Shown in pieces: positions 8,965 through 16,054 of a stretch of DNA of 40,828 bases (its first letter is position 1; every line of letters begins with the position of its first letter). The notes below the pieces were generated by a model. That model did no database searches. It was not told the origin of the DNA and was given only the letters and a program-made list of their open reading frames with translations. The position numbers were made by a program, and so were the translations under genes. This stretch comes from Pigmentiphaga sp. (lineage in GTDB: Bacteria; Pseudomonadota; Gammaproteobacteria; Burkholderiales; Burkholderiaceae_B), in assembly GCA_023228945.1 (NCBI GenBank), contig JALOAI010000036.1, positions 1-40,828 on the forward strand. Reading direction: 5' to 3'.

Positions 8965-9410
8965 GCCCAGGTGTGCAGCCCGGACGCAGCGAAGCTAACG
9001 CTCGCCTCCGCCACACCCGACTCGTTCAGGGTGATGTTGAGCTGACTGATGAACCCAACGTAACCCCACGTCTTCGTGGTGGTGCCGTCAATGGCGGTCG
9101 CCACGATCTTGAGGTACACGAGTTCGTCGGCGTTGTACGCGGTTTCCAGCGCGACGAGGCCCGCGTCGTCCGTGACGAGGTTGCTGGTCCAGGACACGGT
9201 GACGGTGCGGCCGTCCGTGATCTGGTCGGCGATGGCGCTCGCGGCGGTGTCGAAGTCGGTGATTTGCTGCACGCCGCGGCTGTCGTTGATGCTGATTTGG
9301 CCTTTGGGTCGGCCGACGCTGATGGCGGTGTCGGGCGTGCCGGGGGTGACGCTTTCGGGTGCGACGCTGAGTTTGACGCCGCTGCGGCGGATGAGCTTCT
9401 GAACGGACAT
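8961..9410 (-). CDS. Major tail (tube) protein
   Basis: 149 aa from an ATG with GGAGG seven bases upstream (MSVQKLIRRSGVKLSVA). Strand-rich with motifs VGRPKGQISI, LVTDDAGLVALETAYN and LNITLNESGVAEASVSF. It follows the tail terminator gene and precedes the chaperones, the usual place of the tube subunit, and has its own leader hairpin and strong ribosome site, fitting high expression. The protein at 10311-10817 is a clear paralog. Which of the two forms most of the tube is inferred from position. Confidence 0.75.
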   Translation of the reverse strand: MSVQKLIRRSGVKLSVAPESVTPGTPDTAISVGRPKGQISINDSRGVQQITDFDTAASAIADQITDGRTVTVSWTSNLVTDDAGLVALETAYNADELVYLKIVATAIDGTTTKTWGYVGFISQLNITLNESGVAEASVSFAASGLHTWA

Positions 9411-9430
9411 GCTTGCCTCCAAAGTGAAGC

Positions 9431-9449
9431 GCCCCGCGCTGGGCGGGGC
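9431..9449 (-). promoter_or_regulatory. Leader hairpin before major tail gene
   Basis: GCCCCGC / GCGGGGC, a perfect 7-bp stem with a 5-base loop, ending about 11 bases before the CTTTGGAGG ribosome site of the tail-tube gene. On the coding strand it begins GCCCCGCCCA, the same as the hairpin before the endolysin gene at 38732. It could be an attenuator, an RNA processing or stability element. Confidence 0.5.
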
Positions 9450-9473
9450 CGAACTGATACTGGGTTAAGGGGC

Positions 9474-9824
9474 TTAGTAGAGGGTGGTGAAGTCCGCGGT
9501 GGCGCCGCGGTAACGATCATCAGTTTGCGTGCCGTTGATGCGCACCATGTCCCACCCTGTTGCCTCCAGGGCGACGCGGGCGGCTTCCAGGTCGGTGAGG
9601 GATTGCGCCACGCTAGGTGACCAGCACCCGACCTGCACCAGTACCGACGAGTAGACGTCCGTGAAGTCGCGGACCTTGTTGTCGATGATGAGGTCGATGA
9701 TGATGCAGCGTTCCGGGAGGGTCGGGTTGTCCGAGGCGTCGCGGGGTACGGCGTCCCGAATGAAGGTGGGTGCGATGTCGTTCAATGCCGCCCGGACGGC
9801 CGCCAGGACCTGTAGGAGCGTCAC
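9474..9824 (-). CDS. Tail terminator / tail completion protein
   Basis: 116 aa. Placed between the HK97 gp10-like gene and the major tail gene, where lambda gpU-like tail terminators lie. N-terminal helix (MTLLQVLAAVRAALND) then strands around CIIIDLIIDNKVRDFTDVYSSVLVQVGCWS and a helix 'SLTDLEAARVALEATG', a pattern consistent with the small gpU/DUF3168-like fold. Start overlaps the preceding stop by four bases. Function by order. Confidence 0.6.
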   Translation of the reverse strand: MTLLQVLAAVRAALNDIAPTFIRDAVPRDASDNPTLPERCIIIDLIIDNKVRDFTDVYSSVLVQVGCWSPSVAQSLTDLEAARVALEATGWDMVRINGTQTDDRYRGATADFTTLY

Positions 9825-10318
9825 GTTGGCCTACCCTCTCCGCTGCGGATGGCTTGCTTGAAGCGTTCGAGGGCGGGCCGCATGAACGGCCTGGGGGCCA
9901 TGGCTCGGGTGCCGAACTCTAGGCGGAGCGGGTAGTAATCGCGGTCTTTGAACGCGGCCGGGTCCGGCCCAACCAACGCCGTGAGGGATTGCTCGTCTAG
10001 GCTGACGACCTTCACGGATTCCATCAGGCGTCCAGTATCGCGCGCGGGCGGGTCGCCTGGCGCGGATGCGAAGTGCGGCTTGTCGCGCTTGCGAGCTGGG
10101 AATAGGTGCCCTAGTGGGCTGACGCCCATGCTGTCGGTGTCGGGGTCGTACTTCTCGCCTGGCCGGAGGCCGCGCATGATGTACGCCTGCCCGCGCCCGA
10201 CGCGGGCTTCCTCAAGCACTCCGTAGATCTCGCTACTCATGCTCCTGCTGCGGACGCGGAGGACGTGCAGCGCCTTCTTGCGCAGCTTGTCGAGGATGGC
10301 TTGGGGAACGTCAGGCAT
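9821..10318 (-). CDS. HK97 gp10-like head-tail joining protein
   Basis: 165 aa. The C-terminal motif 'YPLRLEFGTRAMAPRPFMRPAL' is the hallmark of the HK97 gp10 family (tail completion / neck proteins), preceded by 'DTGRLMESVKV'. N-terminal helix is basic. It overlaps the upstream tail paralog by eight bases and the terminator gene by four, so it is part of the connector/tail start cluster. Confidence 0.8.
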   Translation of the reverse strand: MPDVPQAILDKLRKKALHVLRVRSRSMSSEIYGVLEEARVGRGQAYIMRGLRPGEKYDPDTDSMGVSPLGHLFPARKRDKPHFASAPGDPPARDTGRLMESVKVVSLDEQSLTALVGPDPAAFKDRDYYPLRLEFGTRAMAPRPFMRPALERFKQAIRSGEGRPT

Positions 10319-10817
10319 GCGCCGAACCTCCTTGCAGTGCGATGACGAGGGGCTTGCCGCCGAACGTCACGAGCGACCCGCCGATTAGTAGGTCGTTCAC
10401 GAAGTGAGTGGCGGTGAAGGTGACGGCGGCTTCCGCCACGCCGCTCTCGTTCAGCGCGAGGGTGAGGCCGGTCACGAAGCCCTTGTACCTCCAGCGTTGC
10501 TTGATGAGCCCGGCGCGAGTCGTGCGCACCAGGAGAAACGCCGGAGTGTTCGGAACGTACGCTGCCTCCAACGCCGTGAAGCCGGCGTCGTCCGTTATGA
10601 GGTTCGTGGTGAACGAGACGCTCACCTGCCGCCCGTCCAGCAAGAGGGTGGTGATGCCCCCCCCTACGGGTGTGGTGAAGTCCGTGACCTGCACGGTGTC
10701 GCGCCCGTCGCTGATCGCGATCTGACCCTTTGGGCGGCCTACGCGGGTTGGGGAGTCGATGGCTAAGGCGACCTCCAGGGTCACGTCAGCGCGACGCACG
10801 AGGTCACGGGCCGCCAC
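10311..10817 (-). CDS. Tail-tube-like protein, paralog of the major tail protein
   Basis: 168 aa. It shares with the major tail protein VGRPKGQI-I-D-R, LITDDAGFTALEAAYV and LTLALNESGVAEAAVTF in the same order, so the two genes descend from one duplication. It has an extra C-terminal tail (~25 residues, DLLIGGSLVTFGGKPLVIAL). Its place upstream of the gp10-like gene, not next to the chaperones, is unusual. It might form a distinct ring at the head-tail interface or a minor tube layer (inference). Confidence 0.7.
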   Translation of the reverse strand: MAARDLVRRADVTLEVALAIDSPTRVGRPKGQIAISDGRDTVQVTDFTTPVGGGITTLLLDGRQVSVSFTTNLITDDAGFTALEAAYVPNTPAFLLVRTTRAGLIKQRWRYKGFVTGLTLALNESGVAEAAVTFTATHFVNDLLIGGSLVTFGGKPLVIALQGGSAHA

Positions 10818-11121
10818 GTGCCACCTCGACTTCCATGATGGTTCCGGCGGGCGTGATGGTCACGCCGTGCGGGCGGTAAGTGAGGCCGCCGCCCGTCAGG
10901 CGCGTGTCGATGGGGTCCGCTTGGAACCCGGCGGGGGCGAGGAGCGTATGAGTGACGCTGACGCCGCGCAGGGCAGCTTGAGACCGCACGGTGGCGCTTG
11001 CAGGGGCGACGGTCACGGTGACCGTGCCGTCCCCCGCCCACGCCTGCACGGTCTCGCCTAACGCGTTCTCGGTGGTGGTGGCGCGCTCAACCACCAGGGT
11101 CAAGCGACTTTCGCGGACCAT
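10804..11121 (-). CDS. Head-tail adaptor / head closure protein
   Basis: 105 aa, beta-rich (LTLVVERATTTENALGETVQAW, then VTVAPASATVRSQAALRG, then GLTYRPHGVTITPAGTIMEVE), the pattern and size of the SPP1 gp16-type head completion family. The start ATG shares one base with the stop of the connector gene before it, and its end overlaps the next gene by 14 bases. Function inferred from fold-like pattern and order. Confidence 0.6.
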   Translation of the reverse strand: MVRESRLTLVVERATTTENALGETVQAWAGDGTVTVTVAPASATVRSQAALRGVSVTHTLLAPAGFQADPIDTRLTGGGLTYRPHGVTITPAGTIMEVEVARGGP

Positions 11122-11543
11122 CAGAAGACCGTCTCTCGACGGATGCTGCGGCCCGGCATGCTTGGGGGCGTTCCGCCAGCGGCAGTGATGAGCGCCTCGA
11201 TGCCTACACCAGACTTGCGGATGGCAGCAGCTACCGTCTTGGCGTCCGGCAGGGCCTCGGAGAGGCCGCCCACGCTGAAGGACAGAACCCGCCTGGGGTC
11301 ACCCTCCACCAACTGCGCAGCCACCACGTGAGGGGCGTACAGGGCAACTGGAGGGTCGCTGGCGTCCATCACGCTGTTGAGCGCCAACGCACCGTCGATC
11401 TCCTCGTCCAAGAGGCTGTTCGGCGGGTAGGCGCCTGCTTCGTTCGGGGTGTCCCGCAGCGTCATGCGCACCCACGCGCGCGCCCAAGCGAGACTAGCCA
11501 CGTCAGGCGACGCCAGTTGGCTCGGGTCGTACGTGCGCGCCAT
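11121..11543 (-). CDS. Head-tail connector protein (gp6-like)
   Basis: 140 aa, helical, with 'LASLAWARAWVRMTLRDTPNEAGAYPPNSLLDEEIDGALAL', which matches the pattern of HK97 gp6-type adaptor proteins (a short helical bundle that docks on the portal). It follows a small acidic gene after the capsid and precedes the head closure protein, the normal connector order. Confidence 0.7.
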   Translation of the reverse strand: MARTYDPSQLASPDVASLAWARAWVRMTLRDTPNEAGAYPPNSLLDEEIDGALALNSVMDASDPPVALYAPHVVAAQLVEGDPRRVLSFSVGGLSEALPDAKTVAAAIRKSGVGIEALITAAGGTPPSMPGRSIRRETVF

Positions 11544-11551
11544 GCCTCACC

Positions 11552-11821
11552 TCACTTTCGCTTCTTGCCCTTCGGTTCCTCGTCGGCGGGTGCTTCTGGT
11601 TCGTCCTCGGCCTCTGGGTCGTCCAGCTCAGGCTCCAGCGCGGAGCCAGGCTCACCCTCCGGGTCGATGACTGTGAAGGCGTGCGGGCGGGCGCGGAACC
11701 AGTCCAACGCCTCGCCCTCCACCTCCGCCACCCCAACCATGAGGCCGTCAACCTCAACCTCGCGGAACTCAATGCCGTTCCAGACGCCCGCCCCGAAAGA
11801 GCGGCAGACGACGCGGCTCAC
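11552..11821 (-). CDS. Small acidic protein downstream of capsid
   Basis: 89 aa. The best start is a GTG that overlaps the capsid stop (GTGA), giving MSRVVCRSFGAG. The last 35 residues are strongly acidic and end in a basic KGKKRK tail; the first part has a short strand-rich domain (GIEFREVEVDGLMVGVAEVEG). Similar small genes sit next to capsid genes in many phages, sometimes as head decoration or Rho-N-like proteins, but I do not recognise this one. Confidence 0.55.
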   Translation of the reverse strand: MSRVVCRSFGAGVWNGIEFREVEVDGLMVGVAEVEGEALDWFRARPHAFTVIDPEGEPGSALEPELDDPEAEDEPEAPADEEPKGKKRK

Positions 11822-12792
11822 GAGAACGTCGTAACGAGGTCGGTCAGCTTCGCATGCATCCACTCAGGACCATGATCGAGGCCGATCTCCCCGTAGATCT
11901 GGTAGTCGTCCGTGGAGCCCGTCTTCGCGAGCGCCTCGCGGAACAGCACACCCTTACCGGGCGTCTCAAGCGCCGCGAGCTGCATGGCGTCGAAGTTCGC
12001 CACCACCAGCACGCCTTGCGGCAGGTCCTGCTCGAGCGCGAAGTTCATGACGCCGAACGTGGTGTAGACGGTGCGCACGCGGATTCCGCCAATGAACCGC
12101 TCGGCGTCCACCTTCTGCTTGTCCGTGCGGAACAGCAGGTTGAGTTTGCGCATCTGCGTGGTGTTCGCCAGGGTGATGACGTTCTCGCCATCACCGATGG
12201 CGCCCGCGTCCAGCATCTTGCCCATCACCTGATCGAGCAGATCGAGGGATAGCGCGCCGGGCGTAGTGCCTCCGTCGGCGCTGGCGCTGACGACGTTGGT
12301 GGTGATGGCTTCGAGCAGCCCACGAGTCTTGCGGGCCGTCGCGGCGGTGGCGGGCTTGGCGTACGTCTGGTTGAGCATCACCCAGTTGAGGTTCCGGGCG
12401 ATGAGCTCGAGCTTCACGCCGGTCTGGAACGCCAGCTCGTCCTCGACGGGGTTGCGTTCCCCGCCGATGTTCAAGCCGCTGTTCTGCTGAGTGGCAGCCT
12501 GCTTGGTGTACGTGACCTTGACCTTCTCGTGGAAGATCTGCGTGATGTTCGTGACCTGGCTGCGGGTGACGCCGGCGTGGTCAGGAGCGGCGGCGCCCTC
12601 CAGGGCGGCGCGCGACGCGGCGTGGGACGGCACTTCGTACTGCTGCCCGACCGCGAACTCGGTGCTCTTGGTGGGGCGCCAGCTGCCGATGCCGCCGACC
12701 ATCTGGAGGGTGGCGTTGGGCCTGCGGCCCTTCTGGAACAGCTCGCCGATGTAGTTCGGCAGGTCGTACGTGTTGATGTTGGTGTCTGGCAT
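11818..12792 (-). CDS. Major capsid protein (SU10-like)
   Basis: 324 aa from MPDTNINTYDLPNYIGELFQ; an in-frame TTG two codons upstream is an alternative. Ribosome site AAAGG about eight bases before ATG. The start, the 'GSWRPTKSTEFAVGQQYEVPSHAASRAALEG' segment and the 'TYTKQAATQQNSGLNIGGERNPVEDE..FQTGVKLELIARNLNWVML' core resemble SU10/DUF5309 capsid proteins (HK97 fold). It follows a scaffold gene by two bases and is the most likely shell protein. Confidence 0.85.
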   Translation of the reverse strand: MPDTNINTYDLPNYIGELFQKGRRPNATLQMVGGIGSWRPTKSTEFAVGQQYEVPSHAASRAALEGAAAPDHAGVTRSQVTNITQIFHEKVKVTYTKQAATQQNSGLNIGGERNPVEDELAFQTGVKLELIARNLNWVMLNQTYAKPATAATARKTRGLLEAITTNVVSASADGGTTPGALSLDLLDQVMGKMLDAGAIGDGENVITLANTTQMRKLNLLFRTDKQKVDAERFIGGIRVRTVYTTFGVMNFALEQDLPQGVLVVANFDAMQLAALETPGKGVLFREALAKTGSTDDYQIYGEIGLDHGPEWMHAKLTDLVTTFS

Positions 12793-12794
12793 GA

Positions 12795-13394
12795 TCAACC
12801 TTTCCGGTGCTTAAGGATTTCGTCTTGCAGGGCGATGCGTTCCTCGCGGCTGCGGGCCTTATCCAGGCGTTCTTGCAGGCCCGTGAGGGTGGCGGACTTA
12901 CCGTTGAGGGTGCCGCCCGCGCCTGGCGTGCTTGGCGCTGCCCCTGCTGCCTTGGGGGCGAGGAAGGGGTAGTCGGCGAGGATCTTCTCAACGTCGAGGT
13001 TCCCATCGCCGTCTAGGTGGCGGGCATCGTCGAGGAGCTTGAGGGCCGCGGCGGGGTCAATTACCTTGCCCGTTAGGGCCGCGCGCCGCTCCGCCGCCGT
13101 AGCCTTGGCGAGGGCATCCGCCTGGCTCTTCTCGAGCTCGGCGACCTTGGCGGTCAGCAGCTCGGCGCGTTTGGTGGCGTCGGCTTCGGCGAGGGCTTTC
13201 TCGTCCGCCGCCTTGCGTGCCGCTTCGACTTCATCCGCGCGAGTGCGGAACTTGGTCAAGTCCTGCTGCGCACGCTCGTACTTGGCCTTGAGGGCCTCCA
13301 GCTCGGCCGCCGGGTCAACCGGAGATGCTGGGGTGTTGGGTGTGGTCTGCGTCGGGTTCGTGGCCTCCTGGGCCGGGTTGGTGTCGTCGGGCAT
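12795..13394 (-). CDS. Capsid scaffolding protein
   Basis: 199 aa. Proline/threonine-rich N-terminus, a coiled coil from ~30 to 110 (AAELEALKAKYERAQQDLTKF, VAELEKSQADALAKATAAERRAAL), and a C-terminal helix with basic residues (LQERLDKARSREERIALQDEIL), the normal capsid-binding end of GP20-like scaffolds. AGGAGG eight bases before the ATG. Located directly upstream of the capsid gene. No protease gene is visible, so the scaffold is probably expelled or cut by an unrecognised enzyme. Confidence 0.8.
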   Translation of the reverse strand: MPDDTNPAQEATNPTQTTPNTPASPVDPAAELEALKAKYERAQQDLTKFRTRADEVEAARKAADEKALAEADATKRAELLTAKVAELEKSQADALAKATAAERRAALTGKVIDPAAALKLLDDARHLDGDGNLDVEKILADYPFLAPKAAGAAPSTPGAGGTLNGKSATLTGLQERLDKARSREERIALQDEILKHRKG

Positions 13395-13443
13395 GGTCTC
13401 AACCTCCTGGGTCGGCAGAGGGCGATGGGGTCAAGGGGCTTAC

Positions 13444-13462
13444 CCGCCTCTCCTGGAGGCGG
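13444..13462 (-). promoter_or_regulatory. Leader hairpin before scaffold-capsid genes
   Basis: CCGCCTC / GAGGCGG, a perfect 7-bp stem with a 5-base loop, 50 bases before the scaffold start in a 220-base gap after the MuF gene. It has no U tract. Another stem, GCGTCG / CGACGC, lies at 13480-13495. The gap may carry a regulatory leader for the highly expressed scaffold-capsid pair. Confidence 0.4.
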
Positions 13463-13614
13463 TGCCCGCTGGCGTGAATGCGTCGCGTGCGACGCGACTG
13501 TTGGTGTGGGGTGCTACTATTTGGGCAAGTCGCCGCTGTGACACGGTAAATCCTGCTGCCGTAGCCATTGCGAGCGCGAGAGGGGAATGCAGGTCCCTCG
13601 GCGGCGGCCCATCT

Positions 13615-14724
13615 TTATCTCTTCCTGATAACGCGTTGGGCCTTTCGAACCTTGCCTTCGACCCGATGTGAGTTCATGTAATGTAGAGAAACCAGGAACA
13701 ACTCGTTGCGAGCACGCGTCGTCTTTACGGCGAAAAAGATTGGGCTGGTATCCGTAGGCGCGATGAAACCCAAGTCGGTGCCGTTTGCCATGACCAGCAC
13801 CGTGTCAGCGTTCTTGATCAGTTCATCTATCTGTCGATAGAGGCTTTCAGGCACTTCGGGATGGTTGCGACGCTGCTTCGCTAGCGTGTCAGCCGAAAGC
13901 TGCACTGCTCGCGCCTGAGAGCCAAGCGCTTGCGCCAGCGCCTCATCGAGCGTGGCCACGAACGCGCGGTTAGTGTTGCCAGCCAGCAGCGCTTCAGTTT
14001 GCTGCGGATCAGTTCCAGCCCAGGTAGCGCTCGCAGTGGGCGGCGTATAGATGACTCCTACGCCGCGCTTCGTGCCTTCGAGGTCCTCGGCGGTCGCGTG
14101 CCGCTGGTACCTGAGTGCGTGCGCGCAATTCAGGTGCTCGCCAGCGTCCGGTACGGCGTCCCAGTCGCGTGGTCCATAGACCTGCGCGCCCTGGTTCGGG
14201 CCGCCCGGGAGGGTGAACAGATTCTCTTCTGGGATGGTGACGCCCTCAAGGGCGTCATGCCAATCGCGGTGCTCCTTGCGCGGCCAGGCTCTGACCCACA
14301 CCTTCCATTCGGCTTCTGCGAGAATGGCGACTTCGGCGGCGGCGGCGTCTTGCCCGGCCCAGACGCTGGATTCTCCGGCAACACTTGCGTGCCGCGTGAG
14401 TTGGGCGACGGTCGGCTCAGCCTCCAGGAGGTGCCCGAAGCGGTTGGCGATGACCTCACCGTGCTCGAAGGCTCGGTCGCGCCACTCGCGTGCTGCGCGG
14501 CCGGTTAAGGAGGTCGGTACGCCGCCGAGGAGCGTGCCGTGCACCACCCAGCCGGTCTGCACTCCCGTGGCGTACGCGCCCGCCATGACCTGCGCGAGTA
14601 GTGGTTGGGCGGCCTCAGGTTGGGCTAGGAGCGTGGGCAGTAGCCGGTTGAGGATGTCGCGCCGGACGCGCGGCAGGACCCTATCTAAGGCGGAACCGAG
14701 GGGCAGGAGCGCTTCACTCGCCAT
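13615..14724 (-). CDS. MuF-type head morphogenesis protein with C-terminal nuclease-toxin-like domain
   Basis: 369 aa. Residues ~60-215 carry the Mu F-like minor head protein core ('RDRAFEHGEVIANRF', HRDWHDALEG at 152-161, 'GEHLNCAHALRY' at 195-206), which sits inside the portal vertex. Residues ~272-369 form a separate domain (LSADTLAKQRRNHPE, then a strand 'IFFAVKTT' and 'LFLVSLHYM', basic end VRKAQRVIRKR) that resembles the phage Barnase/EndoU/ColicinE5/RelE-like (PBECR) nuclease group; likely active residues are K283, H288, K334 and S346 (inference). MuF-toxin fusions are described in temperate phages as effectors delivered with DNA. It overlaps the portal gene by 11 bases. Confidence 0.8.
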   Translation of the reverse strand: MASEALLPLGSALDRVLPRVRRDILNRLLPTLLAQPEAAQPLLAQVMAGAYATGVQTGWVVHGTLLGGVPTSLTGRAAREWRDRAFEHGEVIANRFGHLLEAEPTVAQLTRHASVAGESSVWAGQDAAAAEVAILAEAEWKVWVRAWPRKEHRDWHDALEGVTIPEENLFTLPGGPNQGAQVYGPRDWDAVPDAGEHLNCAHALRYQRHATAEDLEGTKRGVGVIYTPPTASATWAGTDPQQTEALLAGNTNRAFVATLDEALAQALGSQARAVQLSADTLAKQRRNHPEVPESLYRQIDELIKNADTVLVMANGTDLGFIAPTDTSPIFFAVKTTRARNELFLVSLHYMNSHRVEGKVRKAQRVIRKR

Positions 14725-16042
14725 CGCCCTGGCCGGTCACGAAGGCGTTGAAGTCCTGGACGCTCACGCGGGTGGTCTGCTCACGGATGAACTCCTCCAC
14801 CTCGTCGTCACTCCAATGCGGGTAGTACTGCGCGACGGCGAGCACGGCGGCCCTGAAGGAGATGAGGCCCTCGCGGTAATCAGCGCGCGCCTGGTCGGTG
14901 ATGACGCGCCGCGTCTGTTCACGGTTGATCTCGACACTGACGGGCGGGGCCTGGTCGCGATTGATGCCGAGCTGCTCGGCGTATCCCGCCACGCCGCCGG
15001 TCAGTAGTTCACCTAGCAGGCTCGCGTACATGGCGGCGGTGCTGATGCTGATGGCATTCGCCTGCTCGAGCGCCTCACCGCTGGGGAAGTCGCCGGTCGT
15101 GATGGAGGCGATGGGGAGCTTCAGGTCCCCGCGTGCCCGCTCGAGGATGCGGTCATGCAACGTGAACAACCCAGCGAGAGTGGGCGGCTCGACGACGCCG
15201 ATCTGCGAGCCCGGCGTGGTGGCCACAAGCACGTCCAGGGCGCTTGACTCCTTCGGCAAGTCCCAGTCGCCGACGGCCCACCGTAGGGGCCAGGCGTTCG
15301 CGTCGCTGGCGCGGAGGATGCGTGCTTGCGCCGCCACCTCACCCTTCAGGACGGGTAGGGCCTGCGTGAGCTCGCCGATAGGTGTACCGTCCTGTGCGGC
15401 GTCCACCATGACGATGGTTGGCATGAGGACGTTCTCCCATTGGCCGGTGGGTCTATTCCCGATCTCGTAGGGGTTGGTGGCGTTCCGCCACTCCGTTAGC
15501 GTGCCCCGCGTGGGGTTGCTGGCGTCGGGTTCGTACACCCTGAGGCGGTAGCGGTTGCCGGTGCCTTCGGCCAGCACTTGCAGCCATGCGGCGGGGTCGC
15601 CGCCGATGTCGTCCTCGCGGTAGAGGGGCTCGAGGTAGCCACCCATGCGTTGCAGTTTGGGTGGGCCGTCCTCGGGTTGGTGCGGGAGCAAGCCCGCAAT
15701 GCCGATGGCTACCAACGGCTTGAGTGAGGCGGTGGCGAGCGCCCGCAGGCCGATGGCAGCGAGTCGCGCATCGATGCCGCTGGGGTCATCCCCGCCCCAA
15801 TTCACCGACCCAATGGCCGTGCTGCGCTTATGCGCCACCGCGCGCGGGCCGAGGCCCTGCACCTGCTTCGTCAGGCGCCGCCATACCGCATGATCGTCAG
15901 GCGTCCGGAGGGGCGGGATGAGCTCGGAGGCGTCCAGCACCTGCTTGCCGTCGGCCCAATCGAGAGCATCAGCGGCGATCTGCACTCGGGTGGTGACGCC
16001 TTGCAGGACGGCGCGCACGTAGGCGGATTTCAAGTCGATCAT
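14714..16042 (-). CDS. Portal protein
   Basis: 442 aa, between terminase and MuF genes. The middle has the portal-like stem and clip features: a helix-rich region around 'DRILERARGDLKLPIASITTGDFPSGEALEQANAISI', typical of SPP1/DUF935-like portals, and an N-terminal wing. Walking order terminase-portal-MuF is the common one. It begins 12 bases after the terminase stop and its end overlaps the MuF start. Confidence 0.85.
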   Translation of the reverse strand: MIDLKSAYVRAVLQGVTTRVQIAADALDWADGKQVLDASELIPPLRTPDDHAVWRRLTKQVQGLGPRAVAHKRSTAIGSVNWGGDDPSGIDARLAAIGLRALATASLKPLVAIGIAGLLPHQPEDGPPKLQRMGGYLEPLYREDDIGGDPAAWLQVLAEGTGNRYRLRVYEPDASNPTRGTLTEWRNATNPYEIGNRPTGQWENVLMPTIVMVDAAQDGTPIGELTQALPVLKGEVAAQARILRASDANAWPLRWAVGDWDLPKESSALDVLVATTPGSQIGVVEPPTLAGLFTLHDRILERARGDLKLPIASITTGDFPSGEALEQANAISISTAAMYASLLGELLTGGVAGYAEQLGINRDQAPPVSVEINREQTRRVITDQARADYREGLISFRAAVLAVAQYYPHWSDDEVEEFIREQTTRVSVQDFNAFVTGQGDGE

Positions 16043-16054
16043 GTGCCGTCCCTC

